A stretch of 12,601 nt of DNA from Comamonadaceae bacterium (GTDB lineage: Bacteria > Pseudomonadota > Gammaproteobacteria > Burkholderiales > Burkholderiaceae_C), in contig CANCAO010000016.1 in assembly GCA_947374105.1 (NCBI GenBank), positions 1 through 12,601 of the forward strand, given 5' to 3'. Below are positions 1 to 6,826 of the stretch, one piece after another. Below the pieces are notes generated by a model. The model saw nothing but the letters and a program-made list of their open reading frames with translations, ran no database searches and was not told the DNA's origin. Both the position numbers and the translations under genes were made by a program. Numbering within the stretch: position 1 is the first letter of the stretch; every line of letters begins with the position of its first letter.

Positions 1-65
1 GTGTCTTTGCACTGATGACGTATTTCGTGACTTGGCCTATGGTCCAACAATGGCTCAGCCGATAA
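1..65 (+). CDS. nuoL: NADH-quinone oxidoreductase subunit L, C-terminal end (partial)
   Basis: Only the last 20 codons are in the window, read from base 3 and ending with TAA at 63-65. The peptide is hydrophobic and aromatic (it includes MTYFVTWPMVQQWL), as expected for the last membrane helix of an antiporter-like complex I subunit. The identification rests mainly on position: the gene lies directly upstream of nuoM, in the nuoL-nuoM-nuoN order of complex I operons, and its stop codon overlaps the nuoM ribosome binding site. The fragment alone is too short to prove the family. Confidence 0.8.
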   Translation, partial: VFALMTYFVTWPMVQQWLSR

Positions 66-69
66 GGAG
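64..69 (+). promoter_or_regulatory. Ribosome binding site of nuoM
   Basis: AAGGAG lies 9 bases before the ATG at 79 and overlaps the nuoL stop codon. It supports this nuoM start and suggests that ribosomes finishing nuoL help start nuoM. Confidence 0.8.
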
Positions 70-78
70 AAGAACAAG

Positions 79-1554
79 ATGGGTTTGTTGAGCCTTGCAA
101 TTTGGACACCGATTGCTTTCGGTGTGGTGTTATTGGCCTTGGGCCGTGATGAGCAGGCCAAGACAGTGCGCTGGGTCGCATTGATTGGTGCTGTGCTCAG
201 TTTCTTGGTGACCTTGCCGCTGTACAGCGGTTTCAAACTCGACACGTCTGCGATGCAGTTTGTCGAGCAGGCACCGTGGATTGACCGCCTGAACGTGGCC
301 TACCACCTCGGTGTGGACGGCATCTCTTTGTGGTTTGTGCTGCTCACCGCGTTCATCAACGTGGTGGTGATCATTGCGAGCTGGGAGTCGATCACGAACC
401 GTGTCAACCAGTACATGGGTGCGTTCCTGATCCTCAGTGGTCTGATGATCGGCGTGTTTTGTGCGTTGGACGGTCTGCTGTTCTACGTGTTCTTTGAAGC
501 CACGCTGATCCCGATGTACCTGATAATCGGCATCTGGGGCGGGCCCAACAAAATCTACGCGGCGTTCAAGTTCTTCCTCTACACGCTGCTGGGCTCGCTG
601 CTTTTGTTGATCGCGCTAATCTATCTCTATACCCAGTCGGGCGGTAGTTTTGACATTGCCACCTGGCACGCCATGCCTTTGACCAGCACCGAGCAAACCT
701 TCATCTTCTTTGCCTTCTTCTCGGCCTTTGCCGTCAAGGTGCCGATGTGGCCGGTGCACACCTGGTTGCCTGATGTTCACGTCGAGGCCCCCACCGGTGG
801 CTCAGCCGTGCTGGCCGCTATCATGCTCAAGCTGGGCGCCTATGGTTTTCTGCGTTTCTCCATGCCGATTGCGCCGGATGCGGCACGTGAGTGGGCTTGG
901 CTCTTGATCGCACTGTCTGTCGTGGCGGTCATCTATGTGGGCTTGGTTGCCATGGTGCAGCAGGACATGAAGAAACTGGTGGCCTACTCGTCAGTGGCCC
1001 ACATGGGTTTTGTGACGCTGGGTTTCTTTATCTTCAATGACCTCGGTGTTTCCGGCGGCTTGGTGCAGATGATTGCGCACGGCTTTGTCTCTGGAGCCAT
1101 GTTTCTGTGCATTGGTGTGCTGTACGACCGGGTGCACTCGCGTGAGATTGCGGACTACGGCGGTGTCGTCAACACCATGCCCAAGTTCACCGCCTTTGCG
1201 CTGCTGTTTGCCATGGCCAATTGCGGCTTGCCGGGCACGGCGGGTTTTGTGGGCGAGTGGATGGTGATTTTGGGTGCGATCAAGGCCAACTTCTGGCTCG
1301 GTTTTGCCGCCTCTACAGCGCTGATCTTTGGCGCGGCCTACACCCTGTGGATGTTCAAACGCGTTTACTTTGGGCCTGTGGCCAACGAGCACGTTAAAGA
1401 ACTCACCGACATCAACAATCGTGAGTTCCTCATGCTGGCCCTGCTCGCCATTGCCGTGATGGTCATGGGCCTATACCCCAAACCCTTCACCGACGTCATG
1501 GACATGTCGGTGGCTGAGCTGCTCAAACACGTAGCTCAAAGCAAGTTGAACTGA
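79..1554 (+). CDS. nuoM: NADH-quinone oxidoreductase subunit M
   Basis: Antiporter-like proton-pumping subunit of respiratory complex I (NDH-1), in the membrane arm. At 491 residues it has the usual NuoM length and is hydrophobic throughout, consistent with about 14 helices. The ion-channel residues known for this family are visible: E140 in FYVFFEATLIPMY (counterpart of E. coli E144), K220 in FAVKVPMWPVHTWLPD (K234), K251 in IMLKLGAYG (K265), and E393 in GFVGEWM (E407). The ATG at 79 is supported by a good AAGGAG site. It lies between nuoL and nuoN, 26 bases before nuoN, and is surely part of one operon. No truncation or frameshift is seen. Confidence 0.97.
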   Translation: MGLLSLAIWTPIAFGVVLLALGRDEQAKTVRWVALIGAVLSFLVTLPLYSGFKLDTSAMQFVEQAPWIDRLNVAYHLGVDGISLWFVLLTAFINVVVIIASWESITNRVNQYMGAFLILSGLMIGVFCALDGLLFYVFFEATLIPMYLIIGIWGGPNKIYAAFKFFLYTLLGSLLLLIALIYLYTQSGGSFDIATWHAMPLTSTEQTFIFFAFFSAFAVKVPMWPVHTWLPDVHVEAPTGGSAVLAAIMLKLGAYGFLRFSMPIAPDAAREWAWLLIALSVVAVIYVGLVAMVQQDMKKLVAYSSVAHMGFVTLGFFIFNDLGVSGGLVQMIAHGFVSGAMFLCIGVLYDRVHSREIADYGGVVNTMPKFTAFALLFAMANCGLPGTAGFVGEWMVILGAIKANFWLGFAASTALIFGAAYTLWMFKRVYFGPVANEHVKELTDINNREFLMLALLAIAVMVMGLYPKPFTDVMDMSVAELLKHVAQSKLN

Positions 1555-1580
1555 TCCGGCCTGATTGAAAGACTGAACAA

Positions 1581-3068
1581 ATGACTGAACTACTCAGCTG
1601 GATTGCGGTTTACCCTGAAATCATCCTGCTCGGCATGGCCTGCTGCATCACCTTGCTCGACCTAGGCGTCAAAAGCCGCCAACGCACCTTGACCTATGTC
1701 TTGACCCTGCTCACACTGGGTGTTGTGGCTGCATTACAGGCCATGTACGCTAGCTCTGGTGCCACGCTTTACAGCGTCTCCAATATGGTCATCAGTGATC
1801 CTATGGGCAACTGGCTCAAGTGCTTTGCCACCATCGCTGTCATGGTCACCCTGGTATATGGCCGACCCTACGCGGCAGACCGCGATATGCTGCGCGGTGG
1901 CGAGATGTTCACCCTGAGCATGTTCGCCTTGCTGGGCATGTTTGTGATGATCTCGGGCAACAACTTCCTCATCATCTACATGGGCCTGGAGTTGCTCACG
2001 CTGTCCAGCTACGCCTTGGTGGCCCTGCGCCGCGACAACGGTACAGCCACTGAAGCCGCGATGAAGTATTTTGTGCTGGGCGCTATGGCCTCGGGCTTCT
2101 TGCTCTACGGCATGTCCATGATGTACGGTGCGACCGGATCGCTGGACATTAACACTGTGTTGCAGTCCATCAACTCAGGCCGCGTTAACCATGACGTGCT
2201 GGTGTTTGGCCTGGTCTTCATCGTGGCCGGTCTTGCCTTCAAACTCGGTGTGGTGCCCTTCCACATGTGGATTCCCGACGTGTATCAAGGTGCCCCTACG
2301 GCGGTGACGCTGCTCATCGGCGGCGCCCCCAAGCTTGCAGCCTTTGCCATCGTGATCCGTCTTTTGGTGGAGGGCATGCTGCCCTTGGCCATCGACTGGC
2401 AACAGATGCTGATGCTGTTGGCCATCGGTTCCTTGCTGGTGGGCAATCTCGCAGCCCTCATGCAGACCAATCTCAAACGCATGCTGGCCTTCTCTACCAT
2501 TTCACAAATGGGTTTTGTGCTCCTGGGTTTGATGTCTGGCGTGGTCAACGGCAATACCCTGTCGACGGCCAATGCGTACAGCTCATCCATGTTCTACGTG
2601 GTGACCTATGTGCTGACCACACTGGCCAGTTTTGGCGTCATTCTCTTGATGGCCCGCGATGGATTCGAGAGCGAAGAGATCACCGACTTCGCTGGTTTGA
2701 ACCAGCGCAGCCCGCTGTACGCCGCCATCATGGCCATCTGCATGTTCTCGCTGGCAGGCATTCCCCCCATGGTGGGTTTTTACGCCAAGCTCTCTGTGTT
2801 GCAAGCACTGGTGGCTTCCGGGCAAACGCTGCATATTGGTCTGGCCATTTTTGCAGTGATGATGTCCCTGATCGGCGCTTTCTACTATTTGCGACTGGTC
2901 AAGCTGATGTACTTTGATGAGCCCATCACCGCCAGCACGGTCTCTGCACCCACTGATGTCCGTGTGGTGCTTACTATCAATGGCGCTTTGGTCCTGATCT
3001 TGGGTCTTGTGCCAGGTGGGCTCATGTCGCTATGTGCCCAAGCTATCGTTCAGATGCTCGGATCCTGA
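1581..3068 (+). CDS. nuoN: NADH-quinone oxidoreductase subunit N
   Basis: Third antiporter-like membrane subunit of complex I, 495 residues, taking part in quinone-linked proton translocation across the inner membrane. Landmarks are E137 in the YMGLELLTLSSYALVA helix, K221 in AFKLGVVPFHMWIPDVYQGAP (the proton-channel lysine helix) and K251 in GGAPKLAAF, all typical of NuoN. The ATG at 1581 follows nuoM by 26 bases; only a weak purine-rich sequence (GAAAG) precedes it, so coupling to nuoM translation is likely. NuoN closes the standard nuo gene set, yet the operon seems to continue, since the next gene starts only 5 bases after its stop. Confidence 0.97.
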   Translation: MTELLSWIAVYPEIILLGMACCITLLDLGVKSRQRTLTYVLTLLTLGVVAALQAMYASSGATLYSVSNMVISDPMGNWLKCFATIAVMVTLVYGRPYAADRDMLRGGEMFTLSMFALLGMFVMISGNNFLIIYMGLELLTLSSYALVALRRDNGTATEAAMKYFVLGAMASGFLLYGMSMMYGATGSLDINTVLQSINSGRVNHDVLVFGLVFIVAGLAFKLGVVPFHMWIPDVYQGAPTAVTLLIGGAPKLAAFAIVIRLLVEGMLPLAIDWQQMLMLLAIGSLLVGNLAALMQTNLKRMLAFSTISQMGFVLLGLMSGVVNGNTLSTANAYSSSMFYVVTYVLTTLASFGVILLMARDGFESEEITDFAGLNQRSPLYAAIMAICMFSLAGIPPMVGFYAKLSVLQALVASGQTLHIGLAIFAVMMSLIGAFYYLRLVKLMYFDEPITASTVSAPTDVRVVLTINGALVLILGLVPGGLMSLCAQAIVQMLGS

Positions 3069-3073
3069 CGATC

Positions 3074-3376
3074 ATGTCGCAGACTGGTGCCGTCTGGCTC
3101 GTGGTGTTGATCTCGGTGTTGGCCGCAAACCTGCCATTTTTTAACCAGCGTTTGTTGGCCGTCATTCAACGGGGGCATCCCAAAAATCTGGGTGTCCGAT
3201 TGTTGGAGCTGGTTGTCATGTATTTTGTAGTCGGTGGTATTGCTTTGTGGCTGGAGCAACGTGCGGGTCAGATTGCTCCTCAGAACTGGGAGTTTTACGC
3301 CATCACTGCCGTTTTGTTTATCACCTTGGCCTTCCCCGGATTCGTCTACCGTTATCTGGTTAGACATAATCGGTGA
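3074..3376 (+). CDS. DUF2818 family small membrane protein
   Basis: Predicted 100-residue inner-membrane protein of unknown function. Three hydrophobic segments are visible at about residues 7-23, 45-60 and 76-96, with basic loops (QRLLAVIQRGHPKN; RYLVRHNR at the end). It matches my recollection of the DUF2818 family, known mainly as the gene after nuoN in Burkholderiales. The ATG at 3074 is chosen because it begins the conserved hydrophobic protein; an in-frame upstream start inside nuoN would add an unlikely polar extension. It begins 5 bases after nuoN, and its stop overlaps the ATG of the Nudix gene (TGATG). The position suggests a role tied to complex I (accessory subunit, assembly or membrane insertion), but that is inference. 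Confidence 0.88.
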   Translation: MSQTGAVWLVVLISVLAANLPFFNQRLLAVIQRGHPKNLGVRLLELVVMYFVVGGIALWLEQRAGQIAPQNWEFYAITAVLFITLAFPGFVYRYLVRHNR

Positions 3377-4002
3377 TGGTCACCGGACCTGTGACGGATC
3401 AGCACCTGTTTGAGGTGCAACTCCGCAGCGAAGAAATTCTGAAAGGTCATTTTCTTCATGCGTTTCGAGACACTGTTCAATTGCCAGATGGTGCCAGCGC
3501 TGTGCGCGAATACATCATCCATCCCGGTGCAGTGATGATCATTCCTCTGCTGGACGATCCAATTGAGGGTTTAAAGGTGGTATTGGAACGTCAGTTTCGC
3601 TACCCCCTGAAAAGGGTGATGATCGAATTCCCCGCAGGCAAACTCGACTCTGGCGAAGATTCGTTGACCTGTGCTCAACGCGAGTTGCGAGAAGAAACCG
3701 GCTACACCGCCACCGAGTGGGCCTACGCCGGTGTCCAGCACCCGGTCATTTCCTATTCGACTGAGTTCATTGACATCTGGTTTGCACGTGGTTTACGTCT
3801 GGGTCATCGTCAGCTCGACGACGGTGAGTTTCTTGATGTGTTCACCTCGACTCCGGAAGAACTTTTGAGATCCTGCCGCGACGGGTATATCACCGATGCC
3901 AAAACCCTTGCGGGTGCGTTGTGGCTGCAAAATGTACTCGCAGGCGCGTGGAATCTCACTTGGCAATCCCCACAGCCCGTTACGCCCAAGCTCGCTTGCT
4001 GA
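3376..4002 (+). CDS. Nudix hydrolase, ADP-ribose pyrophosphatase type
   Basis: Cytoplasmic 208-residue Nudix hydrolase. The Nudix box is complete at residues 88-110: G88, E94, the REL-EE core at R102-E107 and G109, fitting GX5EX7REUXEEXGU, so metal binding and catalysis should be intact. The preceding segment (VVLERQFRYPLKRVMIEFPAGKL) is the usual entry to the domain in ADP-ribose pyrophosphatases (NudF group), which cleave ADP-ribose to AMP and ribose-5-phosphate; the exact substrate is inferred from this. The ATG at 3376 shares one base with the DUF2818 stop codon, pointing to translational coupling; a GTG at 3373 is possible instead. Its place behind nuoN suggests a link to NAD(H)-derived nucleotides, which is unproven. 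Confidence 0.9.
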   Translation: MVTGPVTDQHLFEVQLRSEEILKGHFLHAFRDTVQLPDGASAVREYIIHPGAVMIIPLLDDPIEGLKVVLERQFRYPLKRVMIEFPAGKLDSGEDSLTCAQRELREETGYTATEWAYAGVQHPVISYSTEFIDIWFARGLRLGHRQLDDGEFLDVFTSTPEELLRSCRDGYITDAKTLAGALWLQNVLAGAWNLTWQSPQPVTPKLAC

Positions 4003-4012
4003 TAATGACACC

Positions 4013-4477
4013 ATGAAAGTCCTCGATCTTCAGTGTGCCCGTCAACATGTATTTGAAGGCTGGTTTGCCTCAGAAGATGACTTCACGGATCAGCGATGCA
4101 GAGGCTTGTTGACCTGCCCACTGTGCAACGACAATTCGGTGATTAAGATGCTCAGCGCCCCGCGTCTTAACTTGGGTGCAGCCCGACCCGCACAGCCGAT
4201 GGCAGCGGTTGAAGCAGTTGACACGTCCTCTAAAGAGGTCGTCTCCCCATCAGAACTTCAAGCCACTTGGCTCAAAATGGCACGTCGCATCATGGCTGAG
4301 ACGGACGACGTGGGGCCGAAGTTCGCTGAAGAAGCACGCAAAATTCATTATGGCGAAGTCCCAGAGCGCGGCATTCGCGGGCAGGCTTCGCCAGAGCAAA
4401 CGCAGGCACTGATTGAAGAGGGTATTGCGGTATTGCCGCTGGCCCTGCCAGAAGCACTGAAAGAGCCGCTGCAATAA
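4013..4477 (+). CDS. DUF1178 family protein, zinc-ribbon-like N-terminus
   Basis: Small soluble protein (154 residues) of unknown function. The N-terminal part is characteristic of DUF1178: C8 in DLQCARQHVFEGWF, a C35-P-L-C38 pair and the SAPRLN motif at 48-53. C8, H12, C35 and C38 could form a metal-binding site, which is inference. The middle (about 55-80) is low in hydrophobics and may be a linker. The C-terminal half (85-154) is amphipathic and helical in character, with the sequence AEEARKIHYGEVPERGIRGQAS also typical of the family. The ATG at 4013 is chosen because upstream in-frame starts would run back into the Nudix gene. It begins 10 bases after the Nudix stop. An insertion sequence starts 7 bases after its stop, leaving the gene intact. 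Confidence 0.88.
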   Translation: MKVLDLQCARQHVFEGWFASEDDFTDQRCRGLLTCPLCNDNSVIKMLSAPRLNLGAARPAQPMAAVEAVDTSSKEVVSPSELQATWLKMARRIMAETDDVGPKFAEEARKIHYGEVPERGIRGQASPEQTQALIEEGIAVLPLALPEALKEPLQ

Positions 4478-4480
4478 GTG

Positions 4481-4484
4481 AGGG
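4481..4484. repeat. Target site duplication, left copy (AGGG)
   Basis: AGGG here and again at 5675-5678 directly flanks the inverted repeats of the insertion sequence. Four bases is the duplication length usually reported for the IS407 subgroup of IS3. The G-rich border leaves a one-base uncertainty in the exact left end. Confidence 0.75.
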
Positions 4485-4523
4485 GGTAATCCCCCCGATA
4501 AACCAATGGTCCGAAAGGTAGAA
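4485..4523 (+). repeat. Left terminal inverted repeat of the IS
   Basis: The first 13 bases (GGTAATCCCCCCG) match the complement of 5662-5674 exactly. With one gap, the similarity extends to about 39 bases, ending in GTAGAA, against 5637-5674 on the other strand. The inner GTAGAA is also one arm of the hairpin before orfA. Confidence 0.88.
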
Positions 4524-4545
4524 TTTTCCAAGAAGGAAGTTCTAC
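4518..4545 (+). promoter_or_regulatory. Hairpin enclosing the orfA ribosome binding site
   Basis: Bases 4518-4528 can pair with 4535-4545 to give a continuous 11-bp stem (two of the pairs G-U) with a 6-base loop. The Shine-Dalgarno sequence AAGGAAG (4533-4539) lies in the loop edge and 3' arm, and the GTG start of orfA follows the stem directly at 4546. Transcripts entering from outside would carry the whole hairpin and hide the site, a known way for insertion sequences to limit transposase made by read-through. The function here is inference from the sequence. Confidence 0.6.
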
Positions 4546-4812
4546 GTGAAGAAGTCAAGATTTACCGATAGCCAGATCATGGCTGCCCTCAAACGTGTTG
4601 AGGCCGGTCTACCGGTGCCGGAGATCTGCCGAGAGCTGGGAATCAGCACCGCCACGTTCTACAAGTGGCGCGCCAAGTTTGGCGGCATGGATACCTCCAT
4701 GATGACCCGCATGAAGGAGCTTGAGGATGAGAATCGCCGCCTCAAGAAGATGTACCTCGAAGAGAAACTCAAGTCCGAGATCGTTGCCGAGGCACTCGCA
4801 AAAAAGTGGTGA
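4546..4812 (+). CDS. IS3-family transposase OrfA
   Basis: DNA-binding part of the IS3-family transposase, 88 residues. Residues 1-50 carry the helix-turn-helix of the Tnp_1/HTH_8 type ([20 protein letters not shown], then [16 protein letters not shown] with the recognition helix). Residues 53-85 form a leucine-zipper-like coiled coil ([20 protein letters not shown]) used for multimerisation. The GTG at 4546 is chosen because AAGGAAG lies 7 bases before it and the protein then begins with the family's usual KKSRFT. It overlaps orfB by 7 bases; its last codons contain the A6G slippery site from which a -1 shift produces the OrfAB fusion. OrfA alone typically moderates transposition in this family. 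Confidence 0.93.
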   Translation: MKKSRFTDSQIMAALKRVEAGLPVPEICRELGISTATFYKWRAKFGGMDTSMMTRMKELEDENRRLKKMYLEEKLKSEIVAEALAKKW

Positions 4813-4838
4813 GGCCGTCTCGCAGACGCGAGATGGCC
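4800..4838 (+). promoter_or_regulatory. Programmed -1 ribosomal frameshift signal of the IS
   Basis: A slippery heptamer A-AAA-AAG (4800-4806) lies in the orfA frame just before its TGA (4810-4812). Six bases later a stem-loop begins: 4813-4823 pairs with 4828-4838 as an 11-bp, GC-rich stem (one G-U pair) closed by the loop AGAC. Heptamer, spacing and stem match the standard -1 frameshift stimulators of IS3 elements. Slippage joins the first 87 residues of OrfA to OrfB, giving a fusion of about 362 residues. Confidence 0.88.
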
Positions 4839-5633
4839 CAACGTGCAGTTCAGATACGCAGCATCCCCATTCGGCTAGCCTGCGCCGCGTTTATGGTCAG
4901 TGAGTCCTGCTACCGCTACGAGCCCAAGCAAGACGCCGAGAACGCGCTTATCGCCGACTGGCTGATTCGCCTGACGGACAACCACCGCAACTGGGGATTT
5001 GGCCTGTGCTACTTGTACTTGCGCAACGTGAAGAGCTTTGGGTGGAACCACAAGCGCGTGTACCGCATCTATCGCGAGCTGGAATTGAACCTGCGCATCA
5101 AGCCCAGGAAGCGCCTGGTGCGTGAGAAGCCCGAACCGTTGAGGGTGCCGGAGGCAATCAATCAAGTCTGGTCCATGGACTTCATGCATGACAAGCTGGA
5201 GGACGGCAGGAACCTACGGCTGTTCAATGTCATTGATGACTTCAACCGCGAGGCGCTGGGCATCGAGGTGGACTTCTCGCTCCCCAGTGAGCGGGTGATT
5301 CGTGCCTTGAAGCAAATCATCTCTTGGCGCGGCAAGCCGCAGGTGATTCGCTGCGACAACGGGCCGGAGAACATCAGTGGTGCCATCCAGAACTGGGCCA
5401 AGGAATGGGGAATCCGGTTTGAATATATCCAGCCAGGCAAGCCACAACAGAACGCTTATGTCGAGCGATTCAACCGGACGGTTCGCTACGAATGGCTATC
5501 CCAGTATTACTGGTCCAGCATTGAAGAGGTTCAGGACTTCGCCACGCAATGGATGTGGTCCTACAATCACGACCGCCCGAATATGGCCCTGGGCGGTTTC
5601 ACCCCAAAGCAGCATCTGGCCATGGCTGCATAA
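4806..5633 (+). CDS. IS3-family transposase OrfB (catalytic, integrase core)
   Basis: Catalytic half of the transposase, 275 codons, with an N-terminal HTH_21-like segment (about 45-100, [15 protein letters not shown]) and an rve/DDE integrase core (about 115-270). The triad is D125 (VWSMDFMHD), D184 ([10 protein letters not shown]) and E220 ([10 protein letters not shown]), with exactly 35 residues between the second D and the E, as in the IS3/retroviral integrase class. It is probably expressed mostly as an OrfAB fusion by -1 frameshifting at 4800-4806; the GTG at 4806 is only the nominal start, with no good ribosome binding site seen. The reading frame is intact to the TAA just before the right inverted repeat. 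Confidence 0.94.
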   Translation: MVRPSRRREMAQRAVQIRSIPIRLACAAFMVSESCYRYEPKQDAENALIADWLIRLTDNHRNWGFGLCYLYLRNVKSFGWNHKRVYRIYRELELNLRIKPRKRLVREKPEPLRVPEAINQVWSMDFMHDKLEDGRNLRLFNVIDDFNREALGIEVDFSLPSERVIRALKQIISWRGKPQVIRCDNGPENISGAIQNWAKEWGIRFEYIQPGKPQQNAYVERFNRTVRYEWLSQYYWSSIEEVQDFATQWMWSYNHDRPNMALGGFTPKQHLAMAA

Positions 5634-5636
5634 CTG

Positions 5637-5674
5637 TTCTACTTTTAGGCTCAGTGGAAAACGGGGGGATTACC
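5637..5674 (-). repeat. Right terminal inverted repeat of the IS
   Basis: Read on the minus strand from 5674, it starts with the same 13 bases as the left end and stays similar for about 38 bases with one gap, ending in GTAGAA. It begins 3 bases after the orfB stop. Confidence 0.88.
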
Positions 5675-5678
5675 AGGG
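5675..5678. repeat. Target site duplication, right copy (AGGG)
   Basis: This matches 4481-4484 exactly. Removing 4485-5678 would restore a short uninterrupted spacer between the DUF1178 gene and the end of cheV. Confidence 0.75.
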
Positions 5679-5704
5679 CTTAAGGTTAGAGTTCGACCAA
5701 ATCC

Positions 5705-5716
5705 CTTGCATGCAAG
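5705..5716. repeat. 12-bp perfect palindrome between the IS and cheV
   Basis: CTTGCATGCAAG is its own reverse complement. It lies in the 77-base spacer between the IS target duplication and the cheV stop, where two transcription units converge. No T-run follows on either strand, so it is not a standard terminator. It may be a protein-binding site or chance. Confidence 0.4.
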
Positions 5717-5755
5717 ATGTGGATCAAGGCCATAAGAGAGGCCCCCCCTTTGAGT

Positions 5756-6712
5756 TCAGTGAAGTGATAGGACAGACCTTAAGGTCTGAGCCAACTCGTC
5801 TGCTTTGAATTTTGCGATGTAGGCATCTGCGCCCGCGCTGGTCACATGGTCTTCGTTGGCCGAGCCGGTGAGTGATGAGTGGATGACGACCGGAATGTTT
5901 CGAAAGCGAGCATCCCCCTTGACATGGCGCGTCAGGGTGAAACCGTCCATCTCTGGCATCTCTAGATCGGTGAGTACTAGGGCTATTTTGTCGTGCACGG
6001 ACTTGCCTTCACTTACGGCTGCATCCGAGATGGATTGCAGCCGATCCCAGGCTTCTTTCCCTGTCTTGGTCATGATGAAAGGCAAGCCCATGGCTGTAAG
6101 CCCCCGCTCAATGAGTGAGCGGGCCGTTGCTGAGTCGTCTGCTGCCAAGATCACCGTGCCAGGCGGTAGTGTGATTTTAGGGCCGCTAGTTTTGAATTCA
6201 TCGATGGTTTTATCCTGTGGCATCACTTCGCGCAGGATTTGCTCAACGTCAAGTACCTGAGCCAAACGGGTATCAGCTTTGTCGCCGTCCAGGCGCGCAA
6301 TACTGGTCACCAGACCACCACCCTGACCTTCGGCAGAAAGCACTTGTTTCCAGTCTAGTCGAACAATTTCGTTAACCTCTTCCACTGCAAATGCCTGTGT
6401 GGTACGGGCAAATTCGGTGACCAGAAGAATCGACAATCCGTGGGTGGGTTTGCAGCCGACCACGGCAGCTAGATCAATGACGGGAATGATTTGCCCTCGG
6501 ATATTGGCCACTCCCAATACATTGACAGAAGCGTTGGCCATTTCGGTAATGGGTGGCATGACCAATATCTCTCGAACCTTAAACACATTGATTCCGAACA
6601 GCTCATGACTTTTCCCGCTGGCTGATTCCCCTAGACGGAACAGCAGTAACTCAAACTTGTTGCTGGCTGTTAAGTTGGTTCGTTCGTCAACTTCATGGAG
6701 TGCTGGTTTCAT
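5756..6712 (-). CDS. cheV: Chemotaxis coupling protein CheV (CheW-REC)
   Basis: Cytoplasmic chemotaxis protein that links receptors to the CheA kinase and adapts signalling through its own receiver domain. The 318 residues show a CheW-like domain at about 18-165 (NKFELLLFRLGE, NVFKVREIL, VLGVANIRGQIIPVIDLA, all typical) and a receiver domain at about 185-316. The receiver is complete: acidic pair D192-D193, phosphorylated D249 in VLTDLEMPEMDG, S279/S280 and K301. The length is normal for CheV. The ATG at 6712 has a GAGGAT site 7 bases upstream. No other chemotaxis or flagellar gene is in the window, so it is a stand-alone copy. It converges with the nuo operon and the IS. Confidence 0.95.
   Translation of the reverse strand: MKPALHEVDERTNLTASNKFELLLFRLGESASGKSHELFGINVFKVREILVMPPITEMANASVNVLGVANIRGQIIPVIDLAAVVGCKPTHGLSILLVTEFARTTQAFAVEEVNEIVRLDWKQVLSAEGQGGGLVTSIARLDGDKADTRLAQVLDVEQILREVMPQDKTIDEFKTSGPKITLPPGTVILAADDSATARSLIERGLTAMGLPFIMTKTGKEAWDRLQSISDAAVSEGKSVHDKIALVLTDLEMPEMDGFTLTRHVKGDARFRNIPVVIHSSLTGSANEDHVTSAGADAYIAKFKADELAQTLRSVLSLH
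5773..5788. repeat. 16-bp perfect palindrome in the 3' end of cheV
   Basis: CAGACCTTAAGGTCTG is an exact palindrome inside the last codons of cheV. In RNA it would form a 6-bp stem with a TTAA loop. Its core CTTAAGGT also occurs at 5679-5686, just outside the IS. No T-tract follows on either strand. The role is unknown. Confidence 0.45.
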
Positions 6713-6719
6713 GGGTCAT

Positions 6720-6725
6720 ATCCTC
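6720..6725 (-). promoter_or_regulatory. Ribosome binding site of cheV
   Basis: GAGGAT on the minus strand, 7 bases before the cheV ATG, supports that start. The rest of the 114-base spacer up to the ABC transporter stop (6713-6826) holds no gene. I found no convincing sigma-28 motif; a TTGACT sequence on the minus strand might be a -35 element but lacks a clear -10 partner. Confidence 0.6.
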
Positions 6726-6826
6726 ATAGTTAAGCCATAGGGGTAACGAGAGGAAAGCTTAGCGCGTTCAAGAAAACGAATGAGTCAAAGAAGATGGGTT
6801 TTAACTGTTGTTTCCCGTGTTTAAAT

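Larger units (their letters stand above)
4485..5674 (+). mobile_element. Complete IS3-family insertion sequence (IS407-like), 1190 bp
   Basis: The element is bounded by inverted repeats whose outer 13 bases (GGTAATCCCCCCG) are identical, and it is flanked by AGGG duplications. It carries orfA (4546-4812) and orfB (4806-5633) overlapping in the -1 frame, with a slippery A6G heptamer and downstream stem-loop, the classic IS3 arrangement. The DDE triad is complete and no stop or frameshift interrupts either gene, so it appears transposition-competent. It landed between the DUF1178 gene and the convergent cheV, damaging neither. The subgroup is inferred from the OrfA/OrfB sequence style and the 4-bp duplication; IS names cannot be assigned without a database comparison. 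Confidence 0.93.

Noticed and set aside
991..1392. A 133-codon open frame antisense to nuoM
   Set aside because: It is a shadow of conserved NuoM codons, with no domain or ribosome binding site support.
6713..6826. A flagellar sigma-28 promoter for cheV
   Set aside because: No TAAA...GCCGATAA-like pair with proper spacing is visible upstream of the gene.
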